Program-made: the position numbers and the translations under genes
Part shown: one piece after another, positions 7,870-15,035 of the stretch
Layout of the letters: every line of letters begins with the position of its first letter
How positions within the stretch are numbered: position 1 is the first letter of the stretch
The notes under the pieces: generated by a model
What the model was told of the DNA's origin: nothing
What the model saw: only the letters and a program-made list of their open reading frames with translations
The model's database searches: none
From: a virus
Length of the DNA: 36,247 bases
Direction: 5' to 3' (one strand)
Virus record (IMG/VR): IMGVR_UViG_3300027971_000120
Coordinates: 1-36,247 of that record

Positions 7870-8088
7870 TTATAGTGTTAAGCCAGTCTTGTGATCGTTA
7901 ACCATTGAGGTTAATAACCCAATCACTTTGGCTTCAAAAGTATCCATGAATTGACTGCTTACTCTTGAGGGAGAAGCTTTCATTGGTGCGATGCCCATCT
8001 CTAATCTTGTCTTGTTGCGCTCTTTGAACTTGAAGCTGGCCATGTCCAACGCGCAACGTTTGACTGCCGCTCTGTTAAGTAGACTCAT
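7870..8088 (-). CDS. Hypothetical small basic protein
   Basis: 72 residues, basic and helical (RAAVKRCALDMASFKFKERNKTR near the N-terminus). No recognisable domain. It lies 11 bp after intercistronic hairpin 2, and no clear ribosome site is present between hairpin and start. Confidence 0.55.
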   Translation of the reverse strand: MSLLNRAAVKRCALDMASFKFKERNKTRLEMGIAPMKASPSRVSSQFMDTFEAKVIGLLTSMVNDHKTGLTL

Positions 8089-8099
8089 AATAATGTGAC

Positions 8100-8126
8100 G
8101 GCCCCGGGGGGATTGCCCCCGGAGCC
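8100..8126. other. GC-rich intercistronic hairpin 2
   Basis: CCGGGGG (8104-8110) pairs with CCCCCGG (8116-8122) around a 5-nt loop. GGC/GCC (8100-8102, 8124-8126) can extend the stem past a mismatch. It lies between rIIB-like and the gene at 8088. No U-tract is seen on either strand. Confidence 0.55.
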
Positions 8127-8136
8127 ATCGATCTCC

Positions 8137-8913
8137 TTAGTAGGTTGAGGTTACTTCGTCTTCGTCGTACGACTCTTCATCGTCGTAATCATCGACAAGG
8201 CTTCTTTCGATTGGGCCTGTGTAATCAGCTACCACACGGTACTGACAGACACGCATTTTCTGGCACTCACAGTCAAGTGGCACAGACACTACGTGCTCAG
8301 GATCGATCTCGCAGATGACTACCTTGCGGTCAGAGCCGCCAAAGTCCGCTGCGTATTGGAGCGCACCGACGTGAAGGCCGGTGTGACAACCAAGGCTCGG
8401 ATCGTCTGAGATCCGATGGCGTGGCATGGCGATCACGCTGCCGATCTTGTTGGAGATCTTGCCAGTGTGATGATCCATGTAGTTACTGCTAACGCTCTTG
8501 TAAGCGAGGAACTTGCCATCGGTCGTGAGTGGCAGGTTCTTGTGCTCCAAGAAGTCGTATAACTGCTCGCGACTGCGCATGGACGGATTGCGCATAACGC
8601 GTTCTAGGAAGCGGAATAGAGGCTTGTTGGGCAACTTTTCCGACATGAACTCTAGAATGCGATCTACCACCGAGCCACCAACTTCCTCGTTGGCAAAGAA
8701 CACCTTGCCACCGCGAATCTCAATAGCTCCGTCAGTATAATCGACTACCGCCTTGGCAGTCTGGAACATCGGCAGAATCTCTTCGCCGGGTGTTCCGTCT
8801 AGCAACGCCCTCCGTATGTCCTCAAACTTGGGATGAGAACTGGGGATGTTGAACGACTCCGTACCGATTGTGGCGGAGAGGGAATCGCGATTGATAATTG
8901 ATGCTACTTCCAT
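8137..8913 (-). CDS. rIIB: rIIB-like protein
   Basis: 258 residues from ATG 8913. An AAGGAGG ribosome site sits inside the last codons of the rIIA-like gene, whose TAA ends 1 nt before this ATG, so the two are translationally coupled. The middle part carries the rIIB-type segment: FLERVMRNPSMRSREQLYDFLEH, LPLTTDGKFLAYKSV, then GLHVGALQYAADF and KVVICEIDPEHVVSVP. Zn-ligand-like cysteines (CECQKMRVCQYRVV) and a very acidic C-terminal tail (DDYDDEESYDEDE) follow. In T4, rIIA and rIIB act at the membrane in lysis timing and in exclusion by lambda Rex. Homologues in other phages are of unknown function. Confidence 0.75.
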   Translation of the reverse strand: MEVASIINRDSLSATIGTESFNIPSSHPKFEDIRRALLDGTPGEEILPMFQTAKAVVDYTDGAIEIRGGKVFFANEEVGGSVVDRILEFMSEKLPNKPLFRFLERVMRNPSMRSREQLYDFLEHKNLPLTTDGKFLAYKSVSSNYMDHHTGKISNKIGSVIAMPRHRISDDPSLGCHTGLHVGALQYAADFGGSDRKVVICEIDPEHVVSVPLDCECQKMRVCQYRVVADYTGPIERSLVDDYDDEESYDEDEVTSTY

Positions 8914-8914
8914 A

Positions 8915-11107
8915 TTACTTAACCTCCTTTTGGTTGATTGTTGTTTTGATCGGTTTGCATTCGTCAACCAGCCGAATGTAATCCGAAAGGTGTTTGTGGT
9001 TGCGCTGACGTCTTGCCTTAGTAGTTGTGTTGTCTTTAAGGAAGGAGTCGTTGTCCCAGTCCCAATGTAGGTTCATTGGGTACCGAGCGTTGTAAGCTTG
9101 TTGCAACAGATCGCAGTCAATCTTTGGCTTAATGTCTTTTGCCATAGACTCCGCATGACAGCGGACTTCGTACCGGCAACGGCTCATGAGATCTGTATGT
9201 TTAGAACAGTCTCTCAAAGCTTGCTGGTACTGAGCTGCAACAGAGCCAGCTGGCAACACCAGCTCTTCCGACATAAACGACTCGATATGATCTTCTTGGT
9301 CACTCTTATGCTCAAAGAAGAAGTAGTAGTTCCAGAAAGCGTCTGGATCTTTGGCAATCTTAGCGTTGAGCAGCTCGATGCGCTTGTCATGCAAGCTCAC
9401 CCATTGCGGATGATTACCTTTCTTGATTTCTTCAACTACAGACGGCTTGAAGCCATACACTTTTTCGTCAAAGCCAAGCTTACAAAACGAATTGTAAGTC
9501 TCCTCAAAGTTCCTTGGTGACGTAACACCATTGATGAGGAAACGATCAATCTCTAAGTAAACGCCACCATTGGGATTACTGAGGTTGACCTTGGCGCTCT
9601 TCCAATAATCTGACTGCTTGTTGGAGTATCGGCCAATCATTGCCGTATCGAGTGTAAACACTTCTTCGTCGTGCTTAGCGATAGGGCCTGCCGAGACTCC
9701 ATTGACTGTTGTCTTGGGAGCTTCGGTAAAGGCCACATCTTCGATCGGCGTGAATTGTATCTCTTGAAGCAGCGGGTACTTCTTCCTTAAGAAGTCCAAG
9801 CCGTTGCCGCGAGCTTTGACAACGTACGCAACTTCGAAGCCCGGCGTCTCAAGCAAAGTGCGGACCCTGCCGAAGAAGTCATGTACCGATGACTTTGTGT
9901 CTAGGTACACAACAGTGCCGCCACGAACGTCTATCGAATCAGTAACAATATGTTCGTAGTTCCTGCTGCGTCGGGCGTAACGAAGCTTAGCTAGCTTCTT
10001 TACGGTGACTCTGTGTTTGAGTGTCTCTTCCTCAGACAGACTTACACTCAACGAAGAGCTTTTGAGCTCTTTGCCTTTGTACTTTGGCGTCAGACCGAGC
10101 TTGCGAATGTAAGGGCCGAGGTGATACGCGTTAAAAACTACCTCGTAAACACTTAAAGCGTTTAACAAGTTTGTGCTTCCCGCAATATCCATTACAGCCT
10201 TCTGACCCACCTCTACGAAGCCCTTGCTCAAAGCAGCCACGAGCGCCGCTTTGGTGCGAGGATTGTACTTTAAGTCTTCACGCGATGGGGCAATGTCCAC
10301 CGCGCCGATGGGCATGTGCAAGTGAATCGTGTGATGATCAATTATCTCACGCAGCTTGTCAGAGGGCAATTGGCTGGCCTCAAGCGGATAACCAATGTTA
10401 CCCATGATGACCATTGAATCGCCGGATTCCTTAGCAATCTTGATATCGCCGCCATCGTAGTCGTAGTGTGGCCTGGTCAATTCGATCGTGGTCTTTGTGC
10501 TTGGGTTCTCGATGTGCGGTTGCACCTTGAAGAACCGAAACACTTTGACTGCGGTCGACTCGACCTCACTCATCTGATCTTTCTTGATCGGAATGCTAAT
10601 TAAGAGCCCCGTCTCTTTGGAAGCAACGTCGCTGAGCAATGCCGCTTTGCCAACCTCCGACTCATCGAGGTAGCAGGAGTAAGTACGTGCTCGACCGCCG
10701 TGATATGTGGTCACGGAGAACGAGTCGGTGATAGCGAACGCTGACTTACAGCCGATGCCAAGGCAACCGGTGTAATCGTTGCTTTCTCGCTTGCTGGAAG
10801 CACCGTAGCTACAAAACAAGCCTTCGATCTGGTCCTCGCTCAAGCCACGACCGAAGTCGCGAATCTTGAGTGTTGGGTCAAACCGGCCGGGCAGGGTGAT
10901 ATGCACTTGCTTATCGGGTATGCCGGCTTCGACGTGTGCGTCGTAGGCGTTGACGGAATACTCACGCAAGACCGCAGCGATTGGGTCTGAGTAAGCATCG
11001 CGCAACAATCCGACAACGTGTGCCAGGTTGCGTGGGTCAATGGTGAAACCAACTTCTGATTTGACGCCCGTTGACGCGGGCGACGGTCTATCTTGTGTAA
11101 TAACCAT
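8915..11107 (-). CDS. rIIA: rIIA-like protein with GHKL ATPase domain
   Basis: 730 residues, about T4 rIIA length (725). The N-terminal 130 residues hold a GHKL (Hsp90/gyrase/MutL) ATP-binding fold. The N-box is REYSVNAYDAH with Glu49 and Asn53, the G1 box is IRDFGRGLS with Asp84, and the G2 box is GCLGIGCKSAF at about 114-124. The rest is a long, mixed domain without a motif I recognise. The start ATG overlaps the stop of the upstream gene as TAATG, and rIIB follows directly. The gene is the largest in this operon. The order rIIA-rIIB matches T4-like and other lytic phages; here it is found next to an integrase-bearing genome. Confidence 0.85.
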   Translation of the reverse strand: MVITQDRPSPASTGVKSEVGFTIDPRNLAHVVGLLRDAYSDPIAAVLREYSVNAYDAHVEAGIPDKQVHITLPGRFDPTLKIRDFGRGLSEDQIEGLFCSYGASSKRESNDYTGCLGIGCKSAFAITDSFSVTTYHGGRARTYSCYLDESEVGKAALLSDVASKETGLLISIPIKKDQMSEVESTAVKVFRFFKVQPHIENPSTKTTIELTRPHYDYDGGDIKIAKESGDSMVIMGNIGYPLEASQLPSDKLREIIDHHTIHLHMPIGAVDIAPSREDLKYNPRTKAALVAALSKGFVEVGQKAVMDIAGSTNLLNALSVYEVVFNAYHLGPYIRKLGLTPKYKGKELKSSSLSVSLSEEETLKHRVTVKKLAKLRYARRSRNYEHIVTDSIDVRGGTVVYLDTKSSVHDFFGRVRTLLETPGFEVAYVVKARGNGLDFLRKKYPLLQEIQFTPIEDVAFTEAPKTTVNGVSAGPIAKHDEEVFTLDTAMIGRYSNKQSDYWKSAKVNLSNPNGGVYLEIDRFLINGVTSPRNFEETYNSFCKLGFDEKVYGFKPSVVEEIKKGNHPQWVSLHDKRIELLNAKIAKDPDAFWNYYFFFEHKSDQEDHIESFMSEELVLPAGSVAAQYQQALRDCSKHTDLMSRCRYEVRCHAESMAKDIKPKIDCDLLQQAYNARYPMNLHWDWDNDSFLKDNTTTKARRQRNHKHLSDYIRLVDECKPIKTTINQKEVK

Positions 11108-11430
11108 TAGCTTAGCACCGGGATAGGGCTTGCCCGAAACGAAGGGTAAGTGTTCTTGGTGTAACAGCCGTCTACCAACTGGGCAGGGGCTTCAACGCCA
11201 AGCTTCGCAAGGGCTTCAATCAGCAGGTACACGTCTAACGAAGACCGTGTGGTCTCTGCTGCTTTGACTTGCCAGCGTGTGCCGACAAAGGTTCCGATGT
11301 TGTTTTGCTCGTAACTTAGTTTGAATAGCGGGTACACGGCGTTACGCACCTTGTCCGCTTTGTTTTTCCGATCTGTTGCTTCGCCGAACGTGTCGACTTG
11401 TTCAACTGTCGGGGTGATGATGTTACTCAT
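11107..11430 (-). CDS. Hypothetical protein ahead of rIIA
   Basis: 107 residues from ATG 11430 with a strong AAAGGAGGAT ribosome site 6 nt upstream. It has a helical N-terminus, then TFVGTRWQVKAAETTRSSLDVYLLIEALAKLGV, and a C-terminal YTKNTYPSF. No family recognised. The leader in front of it contains two mutually exclusive hairpins (11454-11507), so it may be the regulated first gene of the rII group. Confidence 0.65.
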   Translation of the reverse strand: MSNIITPTVEQVDTFGEATDRKNKADKVRNAVYPLFKLSYEQNNIGTFVGTRWQVKAAETTRSSLDVYLLIEALAKLGVEAPAQLVDGCYTKNTYPSFRASPIPVLS

Positions 11431-11453
11431 AGTATCCTCCTTTATTGGTTAAT

Positions 11454-11507
11454 GTCTGTTCATCGTGAACAGACCGAATGGCAGGGGTGAGCTGCCATCG
11501 GGGTCTG
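11454..11507 (-). promoter_or_regulatory. Palindrome and alternative hairpins in the leader of the 11430 gene
   Basis: A perfect 9-bp palindrome (GTCTGTTCA / TGAACAGAC, 3-nt centre) spans 11454-11474. Overlapping it, CAGACC (11470-11475) also pairs with GGTCTG (11502-11507), enclosing a 7-bp stem (11478-11484 with 11492-11498). In RNA of the leftward strand the two structures compete for the same bases. This could be an operator, an attenuator or an RNA switch. No U-run follows either hairpin. Confidence 0.5.
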
Positions 11508-11519
11508 GTCACCAGTTAC

Positions 11520-11717
11520 TCAAGCGCCCATGCGGAACTCAGCCGCTTGAATGGGGCACCACTGACCTTTTCTGACCATCTCTGAGGCGTAATCGCTTCG
11601 GTCAGAGCGTTCGATCTCGGCGTAGGAACGAGTATCGATGGACTCGTTCTGGCCGGTGTCGTCCCGGTCAAAGCGAGAATCATCGAAGTCGTCTGCGTAA
11701 TTTGGTTTTCGTTTCAT
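11520..11717 (-). CDS. Small acidic hypothetical protein
   Basis: 65 residues from ATG 11717, preceded by AAAGGAGAAACC. Rich in Asp, Ser and Arg (DDFDDSRFDRDDTGQNES) and probably disordered at the N-terminus, with a helical SDYASEMVRKGQWCP end. No family recognised. Confidence 0.55.
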   Translation of the reverse strand: MKRKPNYADDFDDSRFDRDDTGQNESIDTRSYAEIERSDRSDYASEMVRKGQWCPIQAAEFRMGA

Positions 11718-11729
11718 TTGGTTTCTCCT

Positions 11730-11912
11730 TTAATAATCATTTTCAATTGGTTCATCGCACTGGTACCGCGAGAAGATGTCTGACCGGAACTTGCCAATCT
11801 TTGTGTCTCGGCAGTCAGGGCAGGTACGGCACAGCGGGAGGCCGTAACCGTCATATTCCCAATCGGAACTTCTTCCTGAACCACAGTCACACTCGCGGAG
11901 GGTGTAGCTCAT
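11730..11912 (-). CDS. Small zinc-finger-like phage protein
   Basis: 60 residues from ATG 11912, with AAGGAGAAACACC ahead and an ATGA overlap with the upstream gene. Cysteines form two knuckles: ECDCGSG near the N-terminus and LCRTCPDC in the middle. DWEYDGYGLPLCRTCPDC followed by a SRYQCDEP tail matches a small family I have seen in many phages (D-x-x-G-(I/L)-x-LCRxCxxC). Probably binds zinc; partner unknown. Confidence 0.65.
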   Translation of the reverse strand: MSYTLRECDCGSGRSSDWEYDGYGLPLCRTCPDCRDTKIGKFRSDIFSRYQCDEPIENDY

Positions 11913-12157
11913 GGTGTTTCTCCTTCGCAGTAGGGGTGTAAGAAACAATTGTGAAACTCATAAACACGTTTGTTTATGTCTTTCACTTTTAGATGCGCTG
12001 TACTGGCACCCTTGCCAACGACAACAAACTGTTTACCAGTTTCAGTCTCAACAAGGACTTTGCCTTTCTTCACTTCGCCAAACCAAGCCCTTAGCTTCTT
12101 GATTGGGTAGCTACCGGGGATGGCGTAGCTGTTAGCGCAGACAGATGCTTTCTTCAT
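11909..12157 (-). CDS. Hypothetical protein
   Basis: 82 residues. Lys-rich and strand-rich (GKVLVETETGKQFVVVGKGAS), with a C-terminal HNCFLHPYC that has His and Cys spaced as possible metal ligands. The start overlaps the stop of the 40-residue gene upstream (ATGA) and its own stop overlaps the next start. Its beta-rich core may be a small OB- or SH3-like fold, which is a guess. Confidence 0.6.
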   Translation of the reverse strand: MKKASVCANSYAIPGSYPIKKLRAWFGEVKKGKVLVETETGKQFVVVGKGASTAHLKVKDINKRVYEFHNCFLHPYCEGETP

Positions 12158-12276
12158 TTGGTTTTGTCTAATGCTTCTTGAGCCCGGCTAACAAGCTCAG
12201 CCATCGGCATGTTTGGATCATTGTAGAAATCCACAAAATCCTGTAATGCTGCTCTCAGTATCTCAATGTTGTTCAT
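12154..12276 (-). CDS. Hypothetical 40-residue protein
   Basis: A short gene (MNNIEILRAALQDFVDFYND...) with a strong GAGGAGG ribosome site 5 nt before ATG 12276. It has 4-bp ATGA overlaps with both neighbours. It is acidic and helical. The overlaps on both sides and the ribosome site make it real despite its size. Confidence 0.65.
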   Translation of the reverse strand: MNNIEILRAALQDFVDFYNDPNMPMAELVSRAQEALDKTK

Positions 12277-12428
12277 GTTGCCTCCTCGCCTAAGACCCAG
12301 GTCAGTGCCTCGATCCAACCCACACAGAGCAGTTCTTCCTGCTCGTTGGGTATGAACTTGCGGTACTTCTCTAGGTCTTTGGTTATTTTCTTTAGCTCTG
12401 CTTTGATCTGTTCGGGTGTAGGTTTCAT
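12273..12428 (-). CDS. Hypothetical 51-residue protein
   Basis: Starts at ATG 12428 with GGAGG 6 nt upstream, and overlaps both neighbours by 4 bp. The N-terminal half is a charged helix (QIKAELKKITKDLEKYRK). The C-terminal half reads LLCVGWIEALTWVLGEE, a pattern shared by many small phage proteins. Function unknown. Confidence 0.65.
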   Translation of the reverse strand: MKPTPEQIKAELKKITKDLEKYRKFIPNEQEELLCVGWIEALTWVLGEEAT

Positions 12429-12748
12429 GTTGCCTCCGCTGCTTGTTGTTCAGCCCGCTCGTACGTCTTGTCGAACAAGGCTTCTTCGGCTGCTGTTACT
12501 AGGGCATCTGATGGATCACCTAAGGGTGATGTGTCGCCGTCGGGGTAGATGCAGACGTCGATGAACTCGGCGTCCTTGAACTCACTAACGGCTACTACCT
12601 TGGTGTCGTACTCACGACAGCCCCAGTATTCGTAGCTTCCGATACCTACGTGTTCTGCCTTGGTATTGTGGGTTACTCCGCCGATAGCTAGGTATAACCG
12701 GTCATCATGCCGGAACTTAGCTTCAGCGTAGTCAATCTCGACGGTCAT
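12425..12748 (-). CDS. Hypothetical protein
   Basis: 107 residues. The strand-rich N-terminal half (IDYAEAKFRHDDRLYLAIGG) leads to GSYEYWGCREYDTKVVAVSEF, and the second half is acidic with an Ala/Glu-rich helical end. It overlaps the next gene by 4 bp. No domain recognised. Confidence 0.6.
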   Translation of the reverse strand: MTVEIDYAEAKFRHDDRLYLAIGGVTHNTKAEHVGIGSYEYWGCREYDTKVVAVSEFKDAEFIDVCIYPDGDTSPLGDPSDALVTAAEEALFDKTYERAEQQAAEAT

Positions 12749-12945
12749 TCGCTTAACTCCCGTTCGAGTCGCTTCAACACATTGAGTCTTCCAAACTCGA
12801 AGACTGCATTGGTGATGGCGGTCTCCCGCTCATCCCCACACGAGTGAAGGATGTAAGCCTCGGGGTCTTTGATCCATCGTTTCATCTTCTTGTAATCTGC
12901 GGTTAGTTGTTTTTTGCAGGCACGGATCTCTTGTTTGATGTTCAT
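12745..12945 (-). CDS. Hypothetical helical protein
   Basis: 66 residues from ATG 12945, which overlaps the preceding stop as TAATG; GGAG is 8 nt upstream. Helical and charged (KQEIRACKKQLTADYKKMKRWI ... LNVLKRLERELSE). Overlaps its downstream neighbour by 4 bp. Confidence 0.55.
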   Translation of the reverse strand: MNIKQEIRACKKQLTADYKKMKRWIKDPEAYILHSCGDERETAITNAVFEFGRLNVLKRLERELSE

Positions 12946-13040
12946 TAGATCAACTCCAGTAACATCCAAAGGGTGTAGAACATGACGATTCCGCCCAGTG
13001 CAACGGCTACGATCTTCGCGTAGTCTAGTAGGGTACTCAT
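12945..13040 (-). CDS. 31-residue single-pass membrane peptide
   Basis: MSTLLDYAKIVAVALGG then IVMFYTLWMLLELI: almost the whole product is one transmembrane helix with a short polar N-terminus. It overlaps the upstream stop by 4 bp (ATGA) and the downstream start by 1 bp (TAATG), which supports translation by coupling although the ribosome site is weak. A longer in-frame version from 13208 would lie inside the upstream gene and is unlikely. Size and topology resemble small phage membrane modulators. Confidence 0.5.
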   Translation of the reverse strand: MSTLLDYAKIVAVALGGIVMFYTLWMLLELI

Positions 13041-13402
13041 GTCCGTATCAGCACCTCGCCGAACTTGCACAAGTTGGGCCAGATCTCGTCGCGGTTCATG
13101 TAAGGCGGCACAAAACTGTGCACCAACCTTTGGTGGTTTTGTGGCGAAAGCTTTTTGAACCAGTTGAAAAGCTTTTTGTTTTCGCCGAATACTTCCATAA
13201 AGAAACAAAGTTTCTTGATGGACATAACGGTATGGAGCTCACCCATCTTGTGTTTCTCGAAGAGCTCACTCATTTCCGTGTAATACTGGCGTGTTTGTTT
13301 AGCCCGCTTCTTACTTTTCTGGTTGGCAACTCGAATCAGAATGTGGGCGATGTCTTCGGGTATCTTGATCTTGTCGACTGTAGGTTCTGTCTTGGTTTGC
13401 AT
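13037..13402 (-). CDS. Hypothetical basic helical protein
   Basis: 121 residues from ATG 13402, with GAAAGGATAACACC ahead. It is helical and basic (NQKSKKRAKQTRQYYTEMSELFEKHK, later FNWFKKLSPQNHQRLVHSF). No family recognised. A TTGACA box lies 60 bp upstream (13458-13463, minus strand), so a new transcript may begin here. Confidence 0.6.
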   Translation of the reverse strand: MQTKTEPTVDKIKIPEDIAHILIRVANQKSKKRAKQTRQYYTEMSELFEKHKMGELHTVMSIKKLCFFMEVFGENKKLFNWFKKLSPQNHQRLVHSFVPPYMNRDEIWPNLCKFGEVLIRT

Positions 13403-13466
13403 GGTGTTATCCTTTCTGTCAGGAAGATGCTCAAGGATTGAACTACTAGCATAGTCCTGTCAATAA

Positions 13467-13796
13467 TTAACTATTGATCCACTCAGTCAGCCCAACTGGG
13501 TTGACGGTGAAGGTTTTGTCCCCGATCTGTACGCCCCAACGGGAAGCGTTTGAACCTTCCAAGCTGGTGCCATACTGCAACGCAGATCGAAGCTCGCTCA
13601 TTGCACGGCATCGATCGTGGTTACTCTTGGGGTTGTACCAATAGGTCGGCGACCAGGCTACGCCATCACGCATCACCTTGGCAGGGATGCGCAAGACCTG
13701 TGCCGGTACCGGTGCTTTGGCTGTGGGTTCAACCGGGCTGGGCTTGAGGTTCAAGCTAGGCCGGATCGCTTCGAGTTGTTCGGTTAGGTTAATCAT
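13467..13796 (-). CDS. Hypothetical protein
   Basis: 109 residues from ATG 13796, with CCGGAGGTTCATCA ahead. A Pro/Ala-rich linker (residues about 20-40) is followed by SPTYWYNPKSNHDRCRAMSELRSALQYG and a strand-rich SRWGVQIGDKTFTVNPVGL end. It overlaps the small upstream gene by 8 bp. Function unknown. Confidence 0.6.
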   Translation of the reverse strand: MINLTEQLEAIRPSLNLKPSPVEPTAKAPVPAQVLRIPAKVMRDGVAWSPTYWYNPKSNHDRCRAMSELRSALQYGTSLEGSNASRWGVQIGDKTFTVNPVGLTEWINS

Positions 13797-13953
13797 TGAT
13801 GAACCTCCGGACGCACTCAGCCCGCATGGACGCTTCGTCCATGTCGAGCATGGGGTGCCGCATTGCAACGTACTCGCTGCTCACGGCATCAAGGGTTGAT
13901 TGGTTGGTGTATTCTTCCACTTCGACATAGTCGATTGGGGTCATGTTACGCAT
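13789..13953 (-). CDS. Hypothetical 54-residue acidic protein
   Basis: ATG 13953 follows AAGAGGTACATAT. The product is acidic (IDYVEVEEYTNQS ... MLDMDEASMRAECVRRFIND) and its end overlaps the next gene by 8 bp, carrying that gene's ribosome site. Supported by the ribosome site and tight packing. Confidence 0.55.
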   Translation of the reverse strand: MRNMTPIDYVEVEEYTNQSTLDAVSSEYVAMRHPMLDMDEASMRAECVRRFIND

Positions 13954-13986
13954 ATATGTACCTCTTGTTTTGCCTTACCGTCAGGA

Positions 13987-14016
13987 TGCAACGCGGAGGC
14001 AAAGTACCGCGTTGCA
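13987..14016. other. Intercistronic hairpin 3 with perfect 10-bp stem
   Basis: TGCAACGCGG (13987-13996) and CCGCGTTGCA (14007-14016) form a perfect stem around a 10-nt loop. It lies between leftward genes ending at 14031 and starting at 13953. The arm contains a TTGCA core repeated near the 14562 promoter. No U-tract. Confidence 0.6.
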
Positions 14017-14030
14017 GGAAATTGGATTAG

Positions 14031-14234
14031 TTAAACTGCTTGAGCTCTACGAAGGACTAGACGGGGAAACCTGAAGTTCTCCATGGATCGGTCAAAGCAA
14101 CGAACCTTGAGTTCTTGGATGTAAGCTTCGTCCGTCCATCGCCAGCCACGTTGCACCAAGTAATCCCAAGCATCTTCACGATGCTTGAAGTCACGTTGCA
14201 CATGGCCTTGATATACGACTGCGTACCGTTTCAT
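14031..14234 (-). CDS. Hypothetical protein
   Basis: 67 residues from ATG 14234, which overlaps the upstream stop as ATGA. Basic, with Trp and aromatic residues (MKRYAVVYQGHVQRDFKHREDAWDYLVQRGW...). The first 30 residues look like a small strand-helix unit. No family recognised. Confidence 0.55.
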   Translation of the reverse strand: MKRYAVVYQGHVQRDFKHREDAWDYLVQRGWRWTDEAYIQELKVRCFDRSMENFRFPRLVLRRAQAV

Positions 14235-14452
14235 CGGCCCCAGCCTTTCTGCATATTGAAACGCAGGGCATTCAAAGACCCGTCGTTGCCAACTTCGTAG
14301 TAGGCCCAACGATCAGTAAGGACTTCGGTAGTCAGGCAGAACACACCGTTATTCTCATGGATGTTGGTGACGATCTCCCGTGTACCATTGTCTTTGTGGA
14401 TGATCTGTCCTACTGCGTAGGGACAGAGCGTTGTATCCAATGTGCTTTTCAT
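14231..14452 (-). CDS. Hypothetical protein, first gene of the leftward accessory operon
   Basis: 73 residues, strand-rich (YAVGQIIHKDNGTREIVTNI...GVFCLTTEVLTDRWAYYEVG), suggesting a small beta-barrel. Ribosome site CCAAGGAAACAACC. The 109 bp between it and the rightward gene at 14562 form a divergent promoter region. Confidence 0.6.
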   Translation of the reverse strand: MKSTLDTTLCPYAVGQIIHKDNGTREIVTNIHENNGVFCLTTEVLTDRWAYYEVGNDGSLNALRFNMQKGWGR

Positions 14453-14520
14453 GGTTGTTTCCTTGGTTATGGGTTGTGGTTTATCGATCGTGGTTAAAAT
14501 GACTGTTGTTTGTCAGTAGC

Positions 14521-14559
14521 TTGCGTAAAGTTGCAACGTCTGGTACAATCGCTGCAACA
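14521..14559 (+). promoter_or_regulatory. Promoter and candidate operator for the 14562 gene
   Basis: TTGCGT (14521-14526), a 17-bp spacer and TACAAT (14544-14549) form a sigma-70-like promoter. The predicted transcript start is only a few bases before ATG 14562, and no ribosome site is present. The self-complementary GTTGCAAC (14530-14537) and a partial copy GCTGCAAC (14551-14558) flank the -10 box and could be operator half-sites. Confidence 0.5.
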
Positions 14560-14561
14560 GT

Positions 14562-15023
14562 ATGAGACAGCGTTCAGTGATTGATTGGGGCCCGATCGAA
14601 GCGGAATACGCGAAAGGTATTCCACCTCAGATATTAGCTACTAGATTCAACGTGAATGCTGCGTCGATACGCAGTCACGTTGCGCGTTTCAAACTTGCAA
14701 CTTACAAGCAGCAATCTCTGCAACGAGTGGCAGAAGCGCATCGTGTTGCAACGACAGAAATGGTGGGTGAAGCCCAATCATATCTAGTAAGGTTAAAGAA
14801 ACAGGTTGAGGGCGGGATGAACGCGCTTGAGGCAGAAGCCCCAGCTACCCGCGGAGAAGTTGAAGAACACTTTACTGCATTGGAAAAGGTGAATCGTGTG
14901 GCAACGACAGCTTTTGGCTTGTCGGAAGGCTCGAAAACCCAAACAGTGAACATTGCGGTTTTACAACAACTTCCACAAGATTCGGTGTCAGTAACTGCCA
15001 GTAATCCAGTTATCACTGTGTAG
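14562..15023 (+). CDS. HTH protein, possible small terminase subunit or regulator
   Basis: 153 residues. The N-terminal 45 residues fit a helix-turn-helix of the kind seen in small terminases and transposon proteins: DWGPIEAEYAKGIPPQILATRF then NVNAASIRSHVARFKL. A central helical part (AQSYLVRLKKQVEGGMNALE) suits oligomerisation, and the end is a low-complexity VSVTASNP. TerL is far away (32644), so a regulatory role is equally possible. It stands alone between divergent leftward genes and a structured region, and would be read from a near-leaderless promoter. Confidence 0.5.
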   Translation: MRQRSVIDWGPIEAEYAKGIPPQILATRFNVNAASIRSHVARFKLATYKQQSLQRVAEAHRVATTEMVGEAQSYLVRLKKQVEGGMNALEAEAPATRGEVEEHFTALEKVNRVATTAFGLSEGSKTQTVNIAVLQQLPQDSVSVTASNPVITV

Positions 15024-15035
15024 CCTACGGTTTAA

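Noticed and set aside
11454-11474. Canonical LexA (SOS) box
   Set aside because: The palindrome has CTGT-N9-ACAG with a 3-bp centre, one base longer than the N8 box, and the host LexA site is unknown.
12998-13441. 147-residue ORF on the + strand
   Set aside because: Antisense to the 13037-13402 gene, which has a ribosome site and fits the overlapping leftward array.
14562-15023. Firm call as small terminase subunit
   Set aside because: The HTH and helical layout fit, but terL is 17 kb away and a regulator is equally likely.
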